Shown here one piece after another: positions 8,384 to 16,221 of a DNA stretch of 57,115 nt (position 1 is its first letter; the number at the start of each line of letters is the position of its first letter). The notes beneath the pieces were generated by a model. It saw nothing but the letters and a program-made list of their open reading frames with translations, was not told where the DNA came from and made no database searches. This DNA is from Mycobacterium sp. GA-2829 (GTDB lineage: Bacteria > Actinomycetota > Actinomycetes > Mycobacteriales > Mycobacteriaceae), in NCBI RefSeq assembly GCF_001499965.1, contig NZ_LQIT01000038.1, positions 1-57,115 on the forward strand, read 5' to 3'. The translations under genes were made by a program, and so were the position numbers.

Positions 8384-9021
8384 AGCTGCGCGAGGAGTTC
8401 GAGGTCTCCCAACCGGTCGCCGACGTGTGGTCGTTTCTCGACCGCCCGGAAGCGGTGGCCGGGTGCGTACCGGGCGTCGAGGCGCTGAGCGTGCTGACCC
8501 CGGACGACATCGACGTCCGGATCAAGCAGAGCGTCGGCCCGATGAACGCCACGTTCGCCGCGAGTGTCCGTATCACCGACCGTGATTCAGAGCGCCGCAT
8601 GGCGTTCACCGCCGTCGGCAAGAGTGTGCGGGGGGCGGCAGGCAACGTGCGCGCCGACGTCGTCGTCGGTCTGCGCCCCAGCGCGACCGGCACCGTCGTC
8701 GACGTCGAAGGCGACGTCGCGCTCGCCGGTGCACTAGGCAGCGTCGGCCAGAAGGTGGTCGCCAAACAGGCCGGTAAGGTCACCGCGCAGTTCGCCCGCA
8801 ACCTGGAATCGGCCCTCGGTGGTTCGACGCTGAGCGTGGGGAACGGATCCGCCGCCCGGCAGCCGGCGCCGCGCCCCGCAGAACTCCCGCCCGTCGACGA
8901 CGCGGCGCCGCGCGGTGCGGCACCGGCCTCCGACGTGTGGGTCAAGGCCCTGGTGGCGCTCAACGCCGTTCAGGTGCTGCTGGCCACGCTGTTCCTGGTG
9001 CGAACACGAGGCGCACGGTGA
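8380..9021 (+). CDS. CoxG/SRPBCC-domain protein with C-terminal membrane anchor
   Basis: The 213-residue protein begins with a SRPBCC (START-like) domain (about residues 1-145: EEFEVSQPVADVWSFLDRPEAVAGCVPG, here spanning the usual first strand and helix). A Pro/Ala-rich linker (about 150-185) and one hydrophobic segment (KALVALNAVQVLLATLFLV) close the protein. CoxG proteins recruit molybdenum hydroxylases to the membrane or bind substrate. In several N-heterocycle molybdohydroxylases the SRPBCC unit is fused to a subunit; here it is separate, as I recall for the Ensifer 3-hydroxypyridine enzyme. GTG start with AGGAG upstream. Confidence 0.85.
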   Translation: MKLREEFEVSQPVADVWSFLDRPEAVAGCVPGVEALSVLTPDDIDVRIKQSVGPMNATFAASVRITDRDSERRMAFTAVGKSVRGAAGNVRADVVVGLRPSATGTVVDVEGDVALAGALGSVGQKVVAKQAGKVTAQFARNLESALGGSTLSVGNGSAARQPAPRPAELPPVDDAAPRGAAPASDVWVKALVALNAVQVLLATLFLVRTRGAR

Positions 9022-9644
9022 CGGCGCCGCAGCTGCGACCCGAGTTCGATTGGCTCGCATCCGAAGTCGTCCTCGACACCGAGGTGGAGACCGCGGCGGC
9101 AGAGTGGATCGCACCGTACAACCAGGTCGGCCATCTGATGCGGACGCGGGACTGGCTGGTGCACCTCACGCCCGAGGCGACGCTGGAGGCGCGACTGGCC
9201 GCCATGACCCACGACATCGAGCGGATGTTCCCGGGCGGGCCCGTGCTGGACTATGCACGCGGGGCCTGGGATGACCCCGCCTACCTGTACCCGCACCAAC
9301 TCCGATCGGCGGCGTTCGTCGGCGACTGGTTGTCGTCGCACGACGGTGCCGGCGACGTCGACATCGACGAGGTGCGCCGTCTCGTCGGACTGCACGAGGT
9401 CGGCGGGCTCGGCCTGGCCGACGATGTCCAGGCCGCCGATTCGCTGTCCTTCCTGGAGACGCTGGCCGGTCTGGCCGGCGACTGGGTGCGGTCCGGCACC
9501 TGTTCGCGGGACGCCGCGATCGCCAAGCTCACCTACAGCGTCGACCGGATCCGGCTCGACCGGGCGCTCGAGCCGGCACACCACCTACTGGACTGGGCGA
9601 TCGAACAGATCCCCGCAACCGAGAACACCGAGGTGACGTCATGA
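9018..9644 (+). CDS. HD-domain protein (putative metal-dependent phosphohydrolase)
   Basis: The 208-residue protein has an HD-like metal site: His in NQVGHLMRTRDW, the His-Asp pair in MTHDIERMFPG, His in LVGLHEVGG, and Asp in QAADSLSFLE. HD proteins mostly hydrolyse phosphate esters of nucleotides or other small molecules. It sits between the CoxG and N-formylmaleamate deformylase genes with four-base overlaps on both sides, so it is probably part of the pathway. No known 2,5-dihydroxypyridine step needs it. Acting on a phosphorylated intermediate made by the PEP-synthase-like pair is an attractive inference. The GTG start overlaps the upstream stop. Confidence 0.75.
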   Translation: MTAPQLRPEFDWLASEVVLDTEVETAAAEWIAPYNQVGHLMRTRDWLVHLTPEATLEARLAAMTHDIERMFPGGPVLDYARGAWDDPAYLYPHQLRSAAFVGDWLSSHDGAGDVDIDEVRRLVGLHEVGGLGLADDVQAADSLSFLETLAGLAGDWVRSGTCSRDAAIAKLTYSVDRIRLDRALEPAHHLLDWAIEQIPATENTEVTS

Positions 9645-10453
9645 TCAGCCCCCCGATCGCCGGACGACGGGTCTCCGTTCACGCCAACGGGATTCGTCAC
9701 GAGGTTCTGCTGTACAACGAGGACGCCGCCGCGGACCTGTACTTCGTGCCCGGGATCACCAGCCCGGCCGTCACCGCCGACTTCATCGCCGTCCGGCTGG
9801 CCGATGCGGGTTACCGGGTGGCGGTCCCCGACGTACGTGGCCGCGGCGGCAGCGACGTCCCGGCATCCGGCGGCTACACGCTGGACGACTACGCCGCCGA
9901 TGCCGACGGCGTGATCACCGAGCTCGGCATGAACCGTCCCGTGTTGATCGGTCATTCGATGGGCGCCCGCATCGTCGGCGCCCTGAGCCTGCGCCGTCCC
10001 GACTCCGAACCGGTGATCCTGGTCGACCCACCGGTATCCGGGCCCGGTCGCGACCCGTACCCCACCACCCGGGAGCAGTTCCTCACCCAGCTGCACGCGG
10101 CGCAGCGCGGCACCGACGCCGACGCCGTCCGCCGCTTCTACCCGAAGTGGTCGGAGCGGGAACTGCGGATCCGCGCGGAGCACCTCGCCAGCTGCGACGA
10201 GACCGCCGTGGTGGAGACCCACCGAGGTTTCGAGACCGAAAACTTCCACGAGATCTACGCCAAGCTCGGCGCACGGACGCTCCTGGTGCGCGGCGCGGAG
10301 AGCCCCGTCATCCCGGAAGCGGCGGCCCGTGAGCTGGCCGCGCTGCGCCCCGACATCGCGATCGAGCACGTCGCAGACGCCGGACACATGGTGCCGTGGG
10401 ACAACCTGCCCGGCTTCCTCGACGCGATCCTGCCCGCCCTGACCGCCGCCTGA
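9641..10453 (+). CDS. nicD: Alpha/beta hydrolase, probable N-formylmaleamate deformylase
   Basis: The 270-residue alpha/beta hydrolase has its nucleophile Ser in IGHSMGARI, an oxyanion segment PGITSPA, VRGRGGSD typical of this subgroup, an Asp in LVDPPVSGPGRDPYP where NicD places its acid residue, and the catalytic His in ADAGHMVPWDN. NicD splits N-formylmaleamate into formate and maleamate, the step after NicX. Direct adjacency to the dioxygenase gene supports the assignment. The ATG overlaps the HD-gene stop. Confidence 0.8.
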   Translation: MISPPIAGRRVSVHANGIRHEVLLYNEDAAADLYFVPGITSPAVTADFIAVRLADAGYRVAVPDVRGRGGSDVPASGGYTLDDYAADADGVITELGMNRPVLIGHSMGARIVGALSLRRPDSEPVILVDPPVSGPGRDPYPTTREQFLTQLHAAQRGTDADAVRRFYPKWSERELRIRAEHLASCDETAVVETHRGFETENFHEIYAKLGARTLLVRGAESPVIPEAAARELAALRPDIAIEHVADAGHMVPWDNLPGFLDAILPALTAA

Positions 10454-10464
10454 AAGGAAACGTC

Positions 10465-11496
10465 ATGGACCAGAACCTGTTCAACGAGATCTGCCTGCAG
10501 CAGCTCAAGCTCTCCGCGGTCAACGAGAGCGAGACCGTGGCCATCCTCTCCCGCGGTCATGACCGTGCGGAGTACGCCGACGCCTTCCTCTGGGCGGCAC
10601 AGAAGCTCGGCGCGGCGACCTACCACATGCGCCTGCCGTCGCCCGCCTCGGCGAGCGGCGCGTGGGCCGTCGGCGATTCGGGGCTGAGCACGAATCCGCT
10701 TGCGGTGGAGGCGCTCAAGGCCGCCGACATGGTCGTCGACCTGACCTTCCTGCTCTTCAGCAAGGAACAGTTCGCCATCCAGGGCGCGGGCACCCGCATC
10801 CTCACCGCGGTCGAACCCGCTCCGCTGCTCGCCCGCCTGATGCCGACGGTCGAACTGCGCGAACGCGTCGAGGTCGGCGCCGAGCTGCTCGCGAAGGCGC
10901 AGACCATGCGCATCACCAGCCCACACGGCACCGACGTGACCTACCAGCTCGGGCTCTACCCGACCTTGAGCGAGTACGGCTACACCGACGAGCCGGGACG
11001 CTGGGACCACTGGCCCGCCGCCTTCGTGTTCACCGGCGGCACTGACGAGGGCGTCGACGGCACGATCGTGCTCGCCCCCGGGGACGTCCTCCTGCCGTTC
11101 AACACCTACGTGCAGACGCCGGTGACGCTGACCATCGAGGCCGGCTTCATCCGCGACATCCGCGGTGGGCTCGATGCCGATCTGCTCAAGTCCTACATCG
11201 AATCCTTCGACGACCCGCGGGGTTACGGCATGTCCCACGTCGGTTGGGGCCTCGACGAGCGCGCCCACTGGCACGGGCTCACCCAGTTCGGCGGAGGCAT
11301 GGGCATGGAGCTGCGGTCGTTCTACGGCAACGTGATGTTCTCGATCGGCCCGAACAACGAGCTCGGCGGACCCAACGACACCGCATGCCATTTCGACATC
11401 CCGATGCGGGGTTGCAGCCTTTACCTCGATGACGAGCTGATCGTCGACGCCGGCGAACTGACCGTCCCCGAGATGCGTCCGGCCGGGCGGCGATGA
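10465..11496 (+). CDS. nicX: 2,5-dihydroxypyridine 5,6-dioxygenase (M29-fold)
   Basis: The 343-residue protein has the M29 aminopeptidase-like fold. Ring-cleaving members bind Fe(II) with two His and one Asp. Here CHFDIPMRG near the C-terminus supplies a His-x-Asp pair like NicX His318/Asp320, and SHVGWGLDERAHWH supplies the other His. It opens 2,5-dihydroxypyridine to N-formylmaleamate. The ATG at 10465 was chosen because GAAAGGAAA precedes it at about 10452-10460 and because homologues begin with a similar short N-terminus. The stop overlaps the ferredoxin-subunit start. A leucyl aminopeptidase annotation is possible from fold alone but does not fit the operon. Confidence 0.85.
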   Translation: MDQNLFNEICLQQLKLSAVNESETVAILSRGHDRAEYADAFLWAAQKLGAATYHMRLPSPASASGAWAVGDSGLSTNPLAVEALKAADMVVDLTFLLFSKEQFAIQGAGTRILTAVEPAPLLARLMPTVELRERVEVGAELLAKAQTMRITSPHGTDVTYQLGLYPTLSEYGYTDEPGRWDHWPAAFVFTGGTDEGVDGTIVLAPGDVLLPFNTYVQTPVTLTIEAGFIRDIRGGLDADLLKSYIESFDDPRGYGMSHVGWGLDERAHWHGLTQFGGGMGMELRSFYGNVMFSIGPNNELGGPNDTACHFDIPMRGCSLYLDDELIVDAGELTVPEMRPAGRR

Positions 11497-12005
11497 CCGC
11501 CTCCATCCCCGAGACCACGGAGGCGACGATCCAGATCACGACCGTCGTCAACGACACCGAGTACACCGAGACCGTCCCGGTCCGGATGCATGTCGCGGAC
11601 TTCCTGCGGCAACGCCTCGGCCTCACCGGCACCCACGTCGGGTGCGAACAGGGTGTGTGCGGGATGTGCACGGTGATCGTCGACGGCGAGGCGGTCAAGG
11701 GCTGCCTGATGTTGGCGTGTCAGCTCGACGGGCGCGCCGTGCGCACCGTCGAGGGGCTGGGCGGCGACGACCGGCTCGACGCGCTGCAGGAAGCGTTCAG
11801 CGCCCACCACGCGCTGCAGTGCGGTTTCTGCACGCCCGGATTCCTGATGACCACGACGGCGCTGTCGTATCAGGGCGGCTGCCCGGACCGGAACACGATC
11901 ACCGAGGAGATCTCCGGGGTGCTGTGCCGGTGCACGGGTTACGCGCCCATCGTGGCGGCCATCGAGGATTACTTCGCCGACCGGAAGGACGAGTCTTCAG
12001 AATGA
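11493..12005 (+). CDS. 2Fe-2S (small) subunit of the molybdenum hydroxylase
   Basis: The 170-residue protein has a plant-type ferredoxin domain with GCEQGVCGMCTV and a later Cys, then the second cluster domain with CGFCTPGF and LCRCTGY. This is the standard small subunit of xanthine dehydrogenase-family enzymes, passing electrons from the Mo centre to the FAD subunit. Four-base overlaps link it to nicX and to the Mo subunit. Confidence 0.93.
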   Translation: MTASIPETTEATIQITTVVNDTEYTETVPVRMHVADFLRQRLGLTGTHVGCEQGVCGMCTVIVDGEAVKGCLMLACQLDGRAVRTVEGLGGDDRLDALQEAFSAHHALQCGFCTPGFLMTTTALSYQGGCPDRNTITEEISGVLCRCTGYAPIVAAIEDYFADRKDESSE

Positions 12006-14419
12006 CCGCCGTCGACGACCGTCGCACGACGGCCGACCACGCCGACACCCCCCGAGCGGGGGTGATCGGCACATCGGTTCGTCGTAAGGAGGATCCGCGC
12101 CTGCTGCGCGGCGACGGGCAGTTCACCGACGACATCGAACCCGCGCGCACGGTGTACATGGCGGTGGCGCGCTGCCCCTACCCGCATGCGCGGATCGGCT
12201 CGATCGACACCACGTCAGCGGCGAAACTGCCGGGCGTGCTGCACATCCTGACCGCCGACGACATCCGCGAGAGCACCGGCCCACTCACGGTGCTGCGGCC
12301 GGTCCCGGGCGCACCGGCACTGCCGTACTTCGCACTCGCCGACGGCGTCGCCACGCACGAGGGTCAGCCCGTCGTCAGCGTGGTGGCGACCAGCAGGCAT
12401 GTCGCCGAGGACGCACTCGAACTCGTCGAGATCGGCTACGAACCGCTCCCCCACGTCGTCGACACCGTGCGGGCGCTCGACCCGTCGGCCCCGGTGCTGC
12501 AACCCGGCGTGCTCGACACCAATGTGCTCGCCACCCAGGTGGACCGCCGTGGCGATCCGGAGCAGCGGATGGCCGAGGCGACCCACGTGGTCAGCGGCCG
12601 GTTCCGGATCAACCGGGTCAGCCCGCTGCCGATGGAGCCCCGTGCGGTGCTGGCGCAGTGGCGGCCGGGCGCCCGGATGCTCACCGTGCACTGCTCGACC
12701 CAGGTCCCGCATCTGATCCGCAAGCAGCTCGCCGAGACGCTCCGCCTCGACGAGAGCGAGATCCGCACCGTCGCAAGCGATGTCGGCGGCGGGTTCGGCC
12801 AGAAGCTCGGGGTGTTCCCCGAGGACGTGCTCGCATGTGTGCACGCGATGGCGTTGCGACGCCCGGTGAAGTGGACCGAGGACCGGGGCGAACACTTCCG
12901 TGGGTCGACCCACGCTCGAGAGTCGGTGCACGACTACACGATCGGGGCGGACGCCTCGGGCCGCATCGTGGCGATGGTCAACCGGTACCTGACCGATCTC
13001 GGGGGGTGGAACTCACCGTTCGGGTCCGCTCAGCTGTCGAGCGTGGTCTTCAACGGTCCCTACGACGTGCACGACGGGTTGGTGGAGCGCCGGGTGGTGC
13101 TCACCAACAAGACGCCGGTGGGTGCCTATCGCGGATACGGGCAGCCGGAGGTGAACTTCGCCTACGAGCGGCTGATGGACAAGCTGGCCCGCGCCACCGG
13201 CGTCGATCCCGTCGAACTGCGGGCTCGCAACATGGTGACGCCGGCGCAGATGCCGTGGGAGAACCCGACGGGTGCGGTCTACGACAGCGGTGACTACGAA
13301 CTCTGCCTGAGGATGGCCTCCGACGCCGTCGGGTGGCGCGACCATGCCGCACAACCACGCACCCCGCGCGCCGACGGCCGGATCGTCGGGATCGGCTTCT
13401 CCTCGTTCGTGGAACGGACCGGGTACGCGAGCGCGCGGTTCCTGGCCAAGCGCGGATCGCAGTTCGGCGCGCACGAGAGCGTCACCATGCGGGCCAACCG
13501 CTCCGGTGGGGTCGACGTCTACACCGGCGTCTCGACCATGGGCCAGAGCAGTGAGACCGCGTTCGCCCAGGTGGTCGCCGAGGTCACCGGAATCGGCTAC
13601 GACCGGATCCGGGTGCATTCGGGTGACACGGCGTCGTCGCCGCTGAACACCGGCGCGTTCGCCTCGCGGACGATGATCGCGGCCGCGGGTGCGTTGCGGG
13701 AGGCCGGCGAGGCGTTCGCCGCCAAGACCCGCAGGCTCGCGGCGTTCGTGCTGGAGTGCGGCGTCGAGGACGTCTGCATCCGAGGCCGGGTGGCGTGCCT
13801 GGCGGACGGATCGGCCGAGGTTCCGCTCGCGGACCTGTTCCGGCGCGCGATCACCGGCCAGGGCATCCCGCACGACGAAGAGCCGGGACTGGAGACCACC
13901 TCGCACTTCGAACCGCTCGATGCGGCGTACTCGTTCGGCACCGCGGCCGCCGTCGTGGCCGTCGATCCGCAGACCGGGGAATTCGACGTCGAACGGTTCG
14001 TGATGGTGCACGACAGCGGCACGGTCGTGAACCCGGTCGTAGTGGAGGGGCAGGTGCGTGGCGCGCTCATGCAGGGTTTCGGCGCCGCGCTGTCCGAAGA
14101 GCTGCGCTACGACCAAGAGACCGGTCAGCTCGTCAACGGCTCGATGATGGACTATTTCGTGCCGACCGCATCGGACGCCACCCCGATTGAACTGCTCCAC
14201 ACCGAGATTCCCTCGCCGGTCACGCCATTCGGCATCCGTGGCGTCGGTGAGGTGGGCACCATCCCGCCCGGAGCCGCCATCGCCAACGCGGTATGCGACG
14301 CCCTGTCGGAATGGGATGTCGATCTGACCGCACTGCCCATCACGCCCGAGGCGGTGTGGCGCGCAATGGAGAACGCGCGCGCAACCACCTCGGGCACCTC
14401 AGGAAAGGACTTCCGATGA
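12002..14419 (+). CDS. Molybdopterin-binding (large) subunit of the molybdenum hydroxylase
   Basis: The 805-residue protein has an Ald_Xan_dh_C domain (about residues 30-140) followed by the two MoCo-binding domains: DVGGGFGQKLGVFPED, AYRGYGQPEVNFAYE, MGQSSETAFAQVVAE and the catalytic Glu in RGVGEVGTIPPGAAIANA. AYRGYGQPE replaces the AYRCSFR loop of true CO dehydrogenases, so this is a hydroxylase of another substrate. Hydroxylation of 3-hydroxypyridine at the position para to its OH to give 2,5-dihydroxypyridine fits the downstream enzymes. A nicotinate or other pyridine substrate cannot be excluded, but no NicC-type monooxygenase is present. No MoCo maturation genes (XdhC, CoxDEF) lie nearby. 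Confidence 0.9.
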   Translation: MTAVDDRRTTADHADTPRAGVIGTSVRRKEDPRLLRGDGQFTDDIEPARTVYMAVARCPYPHARIGSIDTTSAAKLPGVLHILTADDIRESTGPLTVLRPVPGAPALPYFALADGVATHEGQPVVSVVATSRHVAEDALELVEIGYEPLPHVVDTVRALDPSAPVLQPGVLDTNVLATQVDRRGDPEQRMAEATHVVSGRFRINRVSPLPMEPRAVLAQWRPGARMLTVHCSTQVPHLIRKQLAETLRLDESEIRTVASDVGGGFGQKLGVFPEDVLACVHAMALRRPVKWTEDRGEHFRGSTHARESVHDYTIGADASGRIVAMVNRYLTDLGGWNSPFGSAQLSSVVFNGPYDVHDGLVERRVVLTNKTPVGAYRGYGQPEVNFAYERLMDKLARATGVDPVELRARNMVTPAQMPWENPTGAVYDSGDYELCLRMASDAVGWRDHAAQPRTPRADGRIVGIGFSSFVERTGYASARFLAKRGSQFGAHESVTMRANRSGGVDVYTGVSTMGQSSETAFAQVVAEVTGIGYDRIRVHSGDTASSPLNTGAFASRTMIAAAGALREAGEAFAAKTRRLAAFVLECGVEDVCIRGRVACLADGSAEVPLADLFRRAITGQGIPHDEEPGLETTSHFEPLDAAYSFGTAAAVVAVDPQTGEFDVERFVMVHDSGTVVNPVVVEGQVRGALMQGFGAALSEELRYDQETGQLVNGSMMDYFVPTASDATPIELLHTEIPSPVTPFGIRGVGEVGTIPPGAAIANAVCDALSEWDVDLTALPITPEAVWRAMENARATTSGTSGKDFR

Positions 14420-15192
14420 CCGAAACCTCCTCGCGGATCGGGCTGATCGTGCCGAGCTCGAACACCACCATGGAGACCGAACTGCCGGAGTTGTTCCGTC
14501 GCCAGAACGCGGCAACCGGCCACCACTACACGTTCCATTCGGCCCGTGCGTCGATGCGCAACGTGAACACCGAGGAACTCCTCGCGATGGTCGGCAAGGC
14601 GGGTGACTGCGCACGCGCCCTGTCCGACGCTGACGTCGACGTGATCGCCTACGCCTGCCTGGTCGCGGTCATGGCGCAGGGCCCGGGGGCACACCGTGAA
14701 TCCGAGGAGGTGATCGCGAAAGCGGCCGCCGACAACGGACATCCGGCGGCGGTGGTGAGCAGCGCCGGCGCGTTGGTCCGGAGCCTGGGAGCCCTGAACG
14801 CGCAGCGGGTCGCGATCGTCACGCCGTACGTGCCCGCGCTGACCAAGCTGGTGACCGACTACCTCGAGGGCGAAGGCATCTCGGTGCTCGACGCGGTGGC
14901 CCTCGGCGTCGACGACAACCTCGCGGTGGGCCGCCTCGACCCGTCGAACCTGCCCGGCCTCGCCCGCAATCTCAGCCGCGAGGGCGCCGACGCAATCGTG
15001 CTGTCCGCCTGCGTACAGATGCCGTCGCTCGCCTCGGTTCAGCTGGTCGAGGACGAACTCGGTCTGCCCGTCGTCTCCGCGGCGACCGCCACGGCCTACG
15101 AGACCCTCACCGCGCTCGGTCATCAGCCCGCGATAACCGGTGCCGGTTCCCTGCTGAGCGGCTCGGTCGCGGGCGGGAGCTCGCGAGCCTGA
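14416..15192 (+). CDS. nicE: Maleate cis-trans isomerase (Asp/Glu racemase superfamily)
   Basis: The 258-residue protein matches maleate isomerases: GLIVPSSNTTMETELP at the N-terminus and two catalytic cysteines, one in AYACLVAVMAQGPG and one in VLSACVQMPSL. It converts maleate to fumarate, which enters the citric acid cycle. Last gene of the cluster; its ATG overlaps the Mo-subunit stop, and it ends 3 bases before the convergent dehydrogenase gene. An arylmalonate decarboxylase-like role is less likely in this context. Confidence 0.85.
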   Translation: MTETSSRIGLIVPSSNTTMETELPELFRRQNAATGHHYTFHSARASMRNVNTEELLAMVGKAGDCARALSDADVDVIAYACLVAVMAQGPGAHRESEEVIAKAAADNGHPAAVVSSAGALVRSLGALNAQRVAIVTPYVPALTKLVTDYLEGEGISVLDAVALGVDDNLAVGRLDPSNLPGLARNLSREGADAIVLSACVQMPSLASVQLVEDELGLPVVSAATATAYETLTALGHQPAITGAGSLLSGSVAGGSSRA

Positions 15193-15195
15193 CGG

Positions 15196-16206
15196 TCAGC
15201 GGTCGGATACGGCCACAACCACCTTGTCGCCGCGCCGCTCCGCGGCGGAGTGAAACGCCTTGGCGGCCTCTTCGAGCGGATGGCGTTCGCTGATCAGAGC
15301 ATCCAGATCGATTCCGCTGGTGGCCAATTCGATCGCCCGGGGATAGGTGTCGTTCATCCGCCGCACCATCGCGAAGGTCAAGCCCTTGCGGCGGGCCGGT
15401 GCGGCCGGGAACGCCGACGTGTCCTGCGACGGGATACCGCCGAGTGCGATCCGTCCGCCGGGTCGGATCGCCGCGACGGCCGTCGCGATCGCGGCATCGG
15501 TTCCGGCCAGTTCCAGGACGACGTCGACGCCCCGGCCGCCGGTCTCCTCCGCGACGGCGGCCACGGCGTCATCGGGCGACCACACCTGGTCGGCGCCATT
15601 GCGTAGGGCGGTGTCTCGCCGGTGCTCCAGTGGTTCGGTGACGAACACGCGCCGCGCGCCGCTGCGCCGCGCCACCTGCAGCGCGAGCACCCCGATCGGA
15701 CCCGCGCCGACCACCAGCACATCGGATCCGGGTCGGACGTGTCCGACTCGGGTCGCGTGGAGTGCGACGCCGAGTGGCTCCAGCAGCGCACCGGCGTCGT
15801 CGCTGACGTCGTCGGGCAGCGGGTGCAGCAGATGGTCCGGCCACACGAGGCGTTCCCGCAGCGCCCCGTCGAGGTCGCCGTGGCCGGCGAACCGCACTGC
15901 GGGGCAGAGGTTGTGGTGGCCGACCCGGCACATCTCGCACGATCTGCAGGCGATCGCGGGGTCGACGGCCACCCGTCTCCCGGCGTGCGGCCCGGACAGC
16001 GCCACCGCCGCGAACTCATGGCCGGGCACCACGGGGTGTTCGATGCGGTTCTCACCGATCCCGCCGTCGGTGAACCAGTGCAGGTCGGAGCCACAGATCC
16101 CGACCGAGGTGACGGCCAGCGCCGACCAGCCCGCCGGGGGCGGGCCAGGGTCGGACTCCAGCGCCACCCGCACATCTCCGACGCCATGCAGACGCGCTGC
16201 GATCAT
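15196..16206 (-). CDS. Zinc-dependent sorbitol/threonine-type dehydrogenase (MDR)
   Basis: The 336-residue dehydrogenase has catalytic zinc ligands in GICGSDLHWF and VPGHEF, structural cysteines in CRSCEMCRVGHHNLC, and the GAGPIGVLAL nucleotide motif followed by Glu (VTEPLEHR), which favours NAD(H). It is the last gene of the arabinose operon, 15 bases after araA, so a sugar or polyol substrate such as a pentitol, galactitol or L-arabinose itself is likely. araBAD needs no dehydrogenase, so it may serve a related sugar brought in by the same importer. Confidence 0.85.
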   Translation of the reverse strand: MIAARLHGVGDVRVALESDPGPPPAGWSALAVTSVGICGSDLHWFTDGGIGENRIEHPVVPGHEFAAVALSGPHAGRRVAVDPAIACRSCEMCRVGHHNLCPAVRFAGHGDLDGALRERLVWPDHLLHPLPDDVSDDAGALLEPLGVALHATRVGHVRPGSDVLVVGAGPIGVLALQVARRSGARRVFVTEPLEHRRDTALRNGADQVWSPDDAVAAVAEETGGRGVDVVLELAGTDAAIATAVAAIRPGGRIALGGIPSQDTSAFPAAPARRKGLTFAMVRRMNDTYPRAIELATSGIDLDALISERHPLEEAAKAFHSAAERRGDKVVVAVSDR

Positions 16207-16221
16207 CGGTTCATCCTCCGC

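Noticed and set aside
10465..11496. Leucyl aminopeptidase (M29 family)
   Set aside because: Same fold, but the CHFD pair and neighbours nicD and nicE fit the dioxygenase; a peptidase has no place in this operon.
11493..14419. Carbon monoxide dehydrogenase (coxSL)
   Set aside because: The Mo subunit lacks the AYRCSFR active-site loop of CO dehydrogenase, and the operon encodes pyridine ring-cleavage steps.
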